The position numbers were made by a program, and so were the translations under genes. From Xylaria sp. FL1777 (lineage: Eukaryota; Ascomycota; Sordariomycetes; Xylariales; Xylariaceae): a DNA stretch of 42,972 bases. This document shows positions 35,664 to 42,972 of the stretch, in pieces. The stretch covers positions 1 to 42,972 of the forward strand of contig MU400788.1 in the NCBI GenBank assembly GCA_022578965.1, in the 5' to 3' direction. Every line of letters starts with the position of its first letter. Position 1 is the first letter of the stretch. The notes under the pieces are model-generated. The model saw only the letters and a list, made by a program, of their open reading frames with translations. It was not told the DNA's origin and searched no databases.

Positions 35664-35910
35664 GCATTTAAAACAATAAAATATATTATTTGTTATTTTG
35701 CACGTTAATAACTAATTAAAATAGCAAAAATAAAGCATAACTTTATAACTAATAAAATTAATAAAAAAAGCAAAAATAAGTTTTTGCTTTGTTTTAAATA
35801 AGCAGTTAGTTTTTTTAATGCGCTTTAATATTATAACATATAAAAAAAAAAAGAAAAAAGAATACTTACAGAAAATTATTAAAACAACAATTTTAAAAAA
35901 AAGGAAATAA
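35664..35910 (+). other. 3' untranslated end and polypurine tract of copy B, right of insert 2
   Basis: It starts with the second GCAT. It ends TTAAAACAACAATTTT followed by A(8)GGAAATAA directly before the LTR at 35,911. The same ending precedes the 3' LTR of copy E on the minus strand, which identifies this as the polypurine tract of family 1 and shows that the LTR at 35,911 is a 3' LTR rather than a solo LTR. Confidence 0.65.
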
Positions 35911-36406
35911 TGTTATGAAATTAGCATTAAAATAGCTTTTAAAGCAGCTTAATGCTTTTATATATATTTTGTACTTTTTTTTTTACTAGCTAAAGCTACA
36001 ATTACGTAATAATTTATTTAGCTTACTAAGCTTACAGTAATTTAAAGCTTACTAAGCTTATAATAATTTAAAGCTTATTAAGCTTATAATAATTTAATGC
36101 TTATTAAACTTGCAATAATTTAAAAAAAGTTACTACTTTTTTTATTTTTTTTTTGTTTATATAATTATGCACTTTTTATATTTAGTTATTTATTTAGTTT
36201 TAATTTTTTAGCTATTAATTTTTTATAACTGCTAAGCATTAATATATTTATTACTTTTAATCTTTTAAAACCTTTATTAATGCATAGTAATAAAAGTACC
36301 TTAAAAACCTCCCTAACGAACCACTATTAAAAATTCTATTATTACCTGCAAATTAAAACTCTAAAGGCAAACCTGTTATATTAGTGTATAATAGGTTCGT
36401 TACATC
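35911..36406 (+). repeat. 3' LTR of copy B (496 bp)
   Basis: It starts TGTTATGAAATTAGC and ends GGTTCGTTACA, the best preserved TG...CA ends in the family. The part around 36,300-36,400 still has CCTCCC, CGAACC and CCTGC, so RIP was incomplete here. It aligns along its whole length with the 5' LTR at 11,521; the differences include at least one transversion (around 35,989), unlike the LTR pair of insert 2. Confidence 0.85.
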
Positions 36407-36970
36407 TTTTTAGCTTTTTAAAATTACTATTTGCTAGCAATTCTTTATTATGCTTTAATAGTTTAAATTATATTAGTAAATTTATAGCTAGCAATATATT
36501 TATATATATAAAAAAAGCACTTAAAAGTAATATAACTATAGTTAGTTTTGCTAAAAATAATAAAACAAAAGTTATAGCTACTATTAAGCATAAAGCTAAT
36601 TAGCTTAACTATATATTAAGCGTTTAATAAATATTTAACTGTTACTTTGTTTGCATTTTTAGTGTTAATTTTAAGGTTAAACAAAGTGTGTTTTTAGTAG
36701 CATTTTTAATTTATGCTTTGTTTGCAAAATGCTTAACATGCTTATTAAAAGCATGCTAATATATTATAAAAAGCTTAGCACATAAAATGTAGCTATATTT
36801 TTTTATTTATTTCATTTAAATATTTTTATAGCATTATAAACTAAAAAAAATATAGTATTTATATTAATTACTTTATTAAATATAGTAGCAATATATTATT
36901 AAACTTTTTTTAGCATAAAATAATTTGCTATATTATTAATAGCAAAGTTTAAATATTAATATAAGTTTGC
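36407..36970. other. Spacer between copy B and the F/C cluster
   Basis: 564 bp with no repeat-family match and no coding frame. It starts TCTTT (right target duplication of copy B). It contains small palindromic words around GCATGC (36,736-36,765) with no evident function. Confidence 0.5.
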
Positions 36971-37496
36971 TGTTATAAAGTTAGCGCAAAGATAGCTTTT
37001 AAAGCGGTTTAATGCTTTTATATATATTTTACATCTCTTTTTTTGCTAGCTAAAGCTAAAATTACGTAATAATTTACTTAGCTTATTAAGCTTATAGTAA
37101 TTTAAAGCTTACTAAGCTTATAGTAATTTAAGGCTTATTAAGCTTATAGTAATTTAATGCTTACTAAACTTGCAATAGTTTAAAAAAAGTTATTACTTTT
37201 TTTATTTTTCTTTTGTTTATATAATTATATATTTTTTATACTTAATTATTTATTTAGTTTTAGTTTTTTAACTATTAATTTTTTATAACTGCTAAGCACT
37301 AATATATTTATTACTTTTAATTTTTTAAAACTTTTATTAATATATAGTAATAAAAATACCTTAACAACTATTTTAATAAACTATTATTAAAGATTTTATT
37401 ATTATTTATAAATTAAAACTTTAAAAGCAAACTTATTATATTAATATATAATAAGTTTATTATATTTTAATAGCTTTTTAATTAATAAAACTTAAT
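36971..37496 (+). mobile_element. Copy F: one LTR plus 32 bp of leader
   Basis: A full family 1 LTR (36,971-37,464) is followed by TTTTAATAGC...CTTAAT, the first 32 bp of the family's internal leader, and then at once by the LTR of copy C. Either copy C inserted into the leader of copy F, or the arrangement arose by recombination between elements. The rest of F, if it exists, lies beyond the window on the far side of C. Confidence 0.75.
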
Positions 37497-37990
37497 TATT
37501 ACGAAATTAGCACAAGGGTGGCCTTTAGAGCGGCCTAATGCTTTTATATATACTTTGCACCTCTTTTTTTGCTAGCTAAAGCCAAAGTCACATAATAACT
37601 TACTTAGCTTACTAAGCTTATAATAATTTAAGGCTTATTAAGCTTATAGTAATTTAAAGCTTACTAAGCTTATAATAATTTAGTGCTTATTAAACTTGCA
37701 GTAGTTTAAGAAAAATTACTACTTTTTTTACTTTTTTTTTGTTTATATAATTATGTACTTTTTATATTTAGTTACTTATTTAGTTTTAGTTTTTTAGCTA
37801 TTAATTTTTTATAACTATTAAGCATTAATATATTTATTACTTTTAAATCTTTAAAACCTTTATTAATGCATAGTAATAAAAGTACTTTAAAAACCTCTTT
37901 AATAAACTACTATTAAAAATTCTATTATTACTTGCAAATTAAAACCTTAAAAGTAAACCTATTATATTAATATATAATAAGTTTGTTATA
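37497..37990 (+). repeat. 5' LTR of copy C (494 bp)
   Basis: It starts TATTACGAAATTAGCAC (TG mutated to TA) and ends GTTTGTTATA. The first 70 bp keep GGGTGGCC and GCGGCC, the most GC-rich U3 start in the family. It carries the same 26-bp tandem units (about 37,602-37,710). Confidence 0.85.
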
Positions 37991-38629
37991 CTTTAATAGC
38001 TTTTTAATTAATAAAACTTAATACATAAAAACAAATACTAATATAAAAAGTTAAATAATAAATAGTTTATAAAATAAACTTTTAAAAGTATACTAAAAAA
38101 ATATTTAAAAAATAAAAATGCTAAATAGTATTACATAAGTAAACTTTACTTAATAACTAATAAAACTAAATTTAAGTTATGCTACTAAAAATAAAAAGTT
38201 AAAAATTAAGTTTAAAGATTTTAAAAACTTTTAAAATTAGCAATATACTAAAATAATAAACCTTAGCTTTTTTATTAGCTACTTTTATTAAAAAAAAAGC
38301 AGTAGTAAAAAAAAAAAAGTTAAGTAGTAGTAATAAAAAAGAACTAATATTAACGCTAGTGCTATAAAATAAACTAGTTGCTTTAACTTAAAAAACAGCT
38401 TAAATATTAAACGTTATAACTTTTAAACTAGCATAAATATTAGCTATAATAATTAAAGCAGCAATAATAATTACTATTATAATAACAAATTAAAGTTTTA
38501 AATAAATAATTATGCTATAACTAATGCTAATATTATTACTAGCAAACTTAATGCTTATTTTTATTACTGCTATACTTAAAGTAATAACTTAAAATAAAAA
38601 ACCTAACTTTTTATTACTATTATTACTTT

Positions 38630-39460
38630 TATTATTAAAATTATTTATAATGTTAAAAATATTAAACATTAAAAGTTTTAAATTTATTGCTTTAAAGCTT
38701 TATAATAAATCTATAAATATAAAAGCTTTTTTAATTTATGCTAAACTTTATTTAAAATAACACTTTATTATTATTACAAAAAAAAACCAAAAAGTAATAA
38801 TTATTTTATAATTTTTGTTAAAAAAAGTATTAAAATAGTTTTAACTTATGTTAAAGGATTTTTTAAAAGCTAATAAGTTAACTAATCTTAAGCTAAAAAC
38901 AAAAAAAATTTTTAAGAATTATATTAAGTTTAAAAATTAAATAAAAGTACTATTTAAAAACATTTAAAAAGCAAAACATGCAAAAAAAGCACTTTATTAC
39001 TTAAAACAAACAAAAGCAGCAATAAATTATGTTATAAAATTTAAACAATTAGCAGCAATTTTAAAATTATTTAAGCTTGCACTATTTTATTTATTTTATA
39101 GTAAACTTAAAACTTAAGTTTAAAACAAACTATATAAAATAAATAAACTAGCAAAAATTAATATGTATATTAATATAGCTATTATAATTAATTAACGATT
39201 ATTTAATTAGTACTTTAAAACTAAAAAAACTAAAAAAAACAAAAAAAAAATACTTAAAAAAGTATTAAATAAAGATTTAAGCAAATTAATAAAGTTTAAA
39301 AACAATAATTTTAAAATATATCTAAAGTTAAATGTTATAACTATAGAAAAAAAGAACATTTTTAAAAATAATATTAATCTAAAAAAAAAAACAAAAAAAA
39401 AAGCTATAAAAAAAGAAAAATTTCTTAATTTAAGAAAAAAATACAAGTTATAAAAGTTTA
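38630..39460 (+). pseudogene. gag: Gag remnant of copy C
   Basis: It is collinear with Gag of copy B at a constant offset of 25,980 bp. The A-x-N-Y-x-I-K-F-K-Q block lies near 39,018, the LFYLFYSKLKT block near 39,080, and the basic zinc-knuckle tail near 39,427. Stops match those of B at many Gln/Trp codons but not at all, so the two copies were mutated separately. Confidence 0.65.
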
Positions 39461-41274
39461 AAACAACAAAAAACAATAAAGCAATTTAAAAAATATGTTT
39501 TTAAAGCAAAAGTATAAAGTTATTATTTTAAATTAAAACAAAAATGCTATACTAAACAAATTTAAATGCTTTATTTATATAAGTTAAAATAAATAAACAT
39601 ATAAATATTATTTAAAAGCTTTATAGTTATTAAAATAAATTATAAAAAAATATATTTGTTATATAAATAATTAAAGTTGTTTAATATATAACTTAAAAAA
39701 ATAGTTTAATTAAAAATAGCAAATAATAAAAAGTAGTAAATTAACGTAATTAGTAAACTTATAAAACTATAAAAATTTCGAACTATTAAAGCTTAAAATA
39801 TAGCTTAAAGAAAAGTTATATTTAAAAAAATAAAACTATAATTATAAATAGTATAGTTATTAAACTAATTATAAACTATTAAAACACTTAGTTGTTAAAT
39901 AAATTTAAAAAAATAAAACCTATAAAATTTTAAAGCAAAAATAAATAAAATTAAAAGCTATAAAAAATATTATAAAGAAAAAACTAATAAAAATAAATAA
40001 AATATTTTATAGCTTAAACTGCTTTAAATATAATAAAACAAAAAAGTATTAATAGTTAACACAAAAATTAATATGTTTTAAAAGCTAAAGTTAGCAATTT
40101 AATTAATTATTAAAAATTACTACTATAATAAAACTATAATAAAAAATAATAATAATATTTTATGCTTAAAAGATTTAAAACATAACAAAGTACTATAAAA
40201 TTGCTATATAATATATTATTACTACTAATATTTATTTAATAAACTAAAAAATAATTAGTTTTTTAAACAAATTATAAAAATAAAAATATAAAACTTTTAT
40301 AAATTAAAGTAATTAGTTATAACTATAGTTTACTATAAAGATTTATAAAGATTTGCAATATTTAAAAAGAATTTTAATTATATTTATAATATTAGTTTAA
40401 AAAAATGTAAAAATAACTACTGTAAATATTATTAGCTAATTAAAGCATAATTATACTAAAAAATAATCGTTAAAAGCAAAAGAGCTTAAAAATTGCAATT
40501 TAAAGCTTGCTTAAAAGCAAAAATAAAACAAAACGTAATAATATCTAAAGTACAAAATAAAATAAGCATTTAAACATTTAACAAAAAAAAATTAAAAAAT
40601 AAAATAAGCATTTGCTAAAAAAGCAGTAAGTAGCTAAAAAAACTAAAGCTTTACATAAAGTTTAATATAATAACTAAAAAAACCAATTTAAAGTTAAACT
40701 TATATATTAAAAAAAAAAGTATAATATTTTAATTAATTTAAAAGCATAAATTAATATAATTTTACTTAAAGCAATAAAATAAAATAAAATTTTTTAGAAA
40801 TATAAGCAAAAATCTTAGAAAATTAAAAGATTTAATAGAAGTATTTTTAGCTATAATAATAGTTATATACTTAAAAAAACTAAACTTTTTAATATATTTA
40901 TATAAAAATACAAAAAACAAATTATATTAAATATTGCTAATATATTTAATTATAATATTATTTTAGAAATACTATAGCTAAAAACTAGTAACTTTTTAAT
41001 TTAATAAAAAGTAAAAATTATTAATTAAGAAAATAAAAAACAAAGCAAAAAAATCAGAAAAATTGCAAAAAAAATTTTAAACAGAATATTAAAAGTATAT
41101 TATAGATTTTATAAACTATTTAAAAAAAAAGAAAAAAAAGAACTTCTTAAATATAGCTTATAAAATTATTACATTTTTATTAAAGAAAAATGTTAATTAA
41201 AGCTTTATTAAGTATATTATATAAGCTTAAACAAAATAAACGCTTTATAAAAATATATTTAAAAAAATTTAGTA

Positions 41275-41930
41275 AGGGAATTTTTAAGAAAGTTTTAGTT
41301 ATTTGTTAAATATTTTATAGTACTAATACTTAAAATAAAAAATAAAAAACAACTAATTAATAAAAAAAAAAACTAGTATAGCAAGTAGTAATTAATTATT
41401 AACTATTAAACATAATTATTATTACAAATAAATACTTTTTTACTTTGTTAATAATTATAAAAAAAAATATTAGCTAAGCAAAATAGTTTATAGTAGTTAA
41501 TATTTTAAATAAATATTATGCTATTAAAATAGCTAAAAGAAAAAAATGAAAAACTATTATATAAATAATATATAGATTATATAAATATATAGTTATGCTA
41601 TAAAGACTATAAAACGTATTAGCTAGCTTTTAATATATAATAATAATGATTTTATAGAAGTTTTTAAATAAATTTGTGTTTATTTACTTAAATAATATCT
41701 TGATTTATTTTAAAACACTAGAAAAATATAAAAAATATATAACTTAAGTGTTAAAAACATTTAAACAAGCAAAATTATAACTTAACATAAAAAAATATAT
41801 ATAATATATATAAAAAATCAACTTTTTAAAATTTATAATTACTTTAAAACAAATATAGATTTAATAGTTAAAAATTAATATAATACAAAACTAGAAAATA
41901 TTCGATTTAATTATTATTATAAATATATAA
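41275..41930 (+). pseudogene. pol: Reverse transcriptase of copy C
   Basis: Same block order as in copy B. The active-site loop reads YLNNILIYF at 41,685-41,711, both catalytic Asp codons being AAT. It is preceded by the mutated M-P-F-G-L-T-N-A-P region. It is non-functional because of stops and active-site loss. Confidence 0.8.
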
Positions 41931-41999
41931 TAAGCATTAAAATTTTTGAACTATGTTTAAATATTAATTTAAAACTTTAAAAAAATAGCATTTTATTTT

Positions 42000-42520
42000 A
42001 TAAAGTATACAAGAAAAAAATACAAAAAAAAGTTCTTTTTAATTTTAAAGAAAGCTTAAAAAGCTTTTAAAGAACTAAAACTAAAAGTTACTTTTAATTT
42101 TATAGTTAAACTACTTAATTTATAAAAAAAAAAAAAGCTAAAAATAAATGCCGTAAATAATATAATTATAAAAGTTTTAAAACAACTAAAAAACAACAAA
42201 AAATAGTACTTAATAGCTTATTATTTTAAAGCACTATAAAACGTAGCATTATAATACTTTATATATAATAAAGAACTGCTTATAATTATTATAGCACTTA
42301 AAAAATAAGAATTGTTTTTTATAAAAACTATAAAGCTAATTAAGATTTATTTAAATTATTAAAACTTAATAAAATTTATAACTATGCAAAAGATTATTAA
42401 ATAACATAAGAATTAAATAGTTTTTTTTTTTTAAATTTAACTTTAAGATATGCTATATTAAAAAAAAAGAAAACATTTAAGCAAACATACTTAGTTAACA
42501 AGGTTAAAAAAGATTTAAAG
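42000..42520 (+). pseudogene. RNase H domain of copy C
   Basis: The start INAVNNIII at 42,144-42,170 corresponds to the TDAS-type motif. Here the Ala codon is GCC followed by GTA, so one more C survives than in copy B. It is followed by the Y-x-K-x-L-L block near 42,268-42,285. Stops interrupt the frame. Confidence 0.7.
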
Positions 42521-42719
42521 TTTTAAAAAAAAACATTTAAGTATTATATTTTTAAAAAAATAAAAGCTTAAAAATTAAAATTATACTTAAGGACTTTATA
42601 AATATATAGCTATAACAAGCTTATAACTTAAAAAAGTTAATATAATTATAAAAATACAAAAGATTAAAAAATAACAAGCTAATATATAAATATAAGGTTT
42701 ATTTACTAGAATTTTTATA

Positions 42720-42972
42720 AAACAAGTTTATTAAGGAATTTTACGAACATTTATTATATAAATACTAGAAAACAACAAAAATAGTTTAACGATTATAAGA
42801 AAAATATAATTTTTTAAAACTATAAAATATAGTTAAATCTATTATAAAAAAGTGTAATATTTGCAATAAAGCTAAAGTAGCTTAACATAAGCTTTATAAA
42901 CTGCTATAACTTATATAAATACTTAAATAAACATAGCATACTATTGCTTAAAATTTTATTATAGCATTACTT
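42720..42972 (+). pseudogene. int: Integrase N-terminal part of copy C (cut by window end)
   Basis: It matches copy B from about 18,965. The zinc-binding region reads KKCNICNKAKVA near 42,852, with both Cys of the C-x-x-C pair preserved, unlike copy B where both read Tyr. The window stops at the start of the catalytic core. Confidence 0.7.

Larger units (their letters stand above)
11521..36406 (+). mobile_element. Ty3/gypsy chromovirus copy B, complete but split by two nested insertions
   Basis: The 5' LTR (11,521-12,014) is followed by leader, Gag (12,650-13,480), a protease/linker region, RT (17,520-18,170), RNase H, integrase and chromodomain (20,114-20,250). The 3' part resumes after insert 2 at 35,668 and ends in a polypurine tract and 3' LTR (35,911-36,406). 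Removing insert 1 (14,730-16,924 plus one 16-bp repeat) and insert 2 (20,705-35,663 plus one GCAT) leaves an element of about 7.7 kb, normal for a chromovirus. The distance from chromodomain to polypurine tract then agrees with copy E (about 0.7 kb). The flanks TTTTT and TCTTT differ by one C/T change, as expected for a mutated 5-bp target duplication. Confidence 0.8.
37497..42972 (+). mobile_element. Ty3/gypsy chromovirus copy C (truncated by window end)
   Basis: A plus-strand copy collinear with copy B: LTR 37,497-37,990, leader, Gag about 38,630-39,460, linker, RT with YLNNILIYF at 41,685-41,711, RNase H from 42,144, and the start of integrase from about 42,720 to the window end. It lacks insert 1 and so preserves the original sequence at 40,692-40,707. 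Differences from copy B are almost all C/T or G/A. It is interrupted by stops throughout. Confidence 0.85.

Noticed and set aside
35911..36406. Interpretation of the LTR at 35,911 as a solo LTR
   Set aside because: It is directly preceded by the family's polypurine tract and 3' untranslated sequence, and its flank matches that of the 5' LTR at 11,521 apart from one C/T change.
39207..39476. An 89-codon minus-strand open frame similar to that at 13,226-13,498
   Set aside because: Its similarity to the other frame comes only from the two gypsy copies being homologous. It is antisense to Gag of copy C, so apparent conservation is not evidence of a gene.
1..42972. The idea that the window is a mitochondrial genome or an intrinsically AT-rich protist genome
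   Set aside because: No rRNA, tRNA or respiratory genes are found, and nuclear-type Ty3/gypsy copies with transition-only decay explain the composition.

Overview
This window looks like an AT-isochore of a filamentous ascomycete (Pezizomycotina): repeats nested in repeats and destroyed by repeat-induced point mutation (RIP). The base composition is extremely AT-rich. No host gene, rRNA or tRNA is recognisable. Coding frames can be followed only by reading through TAA/TAG where related proteins have Gln, Trp or Arg, and related copies differ mainly by C/T and G/A transitions. The long open frames that survive are antisense or chance products.

The main family is a Ty3/gypsy chromovirus (called here family 1): LTR of about 494-516 bp, Gag with a zinc knuckle, reverse transcriptase (RT), RNase H, integrase and a C-terminal chromodomain, then a polypurine tract and LTR. 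Five insertions are visible. A (minus) runs 1-2,262. E (minus, 5' truncated) runs 5,072-8,451. B (plus) spans 11,521-36,406 and is split by two younger insertions. F (plus) is one LTR plus 32 bp at 36,971-37,496. C (plus) starts at 37,497 and runs off the window end inside integrase.

Two foreign elements sit inside copy B. Insert 1 (14,730-16,924) is flanked by a 16-bp direct repeat, and copy C preserves the matching empty site. Insert 2 (20,705-35,663, about 15.0 kb) has 305-bp terminal direct repeats, a GCAT target duplication, a CCHC zinc-knuckle remnant and long degraded plus-strand frames, but I recognise no RT, integrase or other known enzyme in it. It is the best candidate for something undescribed.

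The remaining stretches (2,263-5,071; 8,452-11,520; 36,407-36,970) are heavily mutated. One contains a possible Ty1/copia Gag knuckle and one a readable but unidentified minus-strand frame. The likely order of events is: old gypsy copies and their flanks, then insert 1 and insert 2 into B, with RIP mutating everything, including insert 2 after it landed. All positions and alignments were made by eye.
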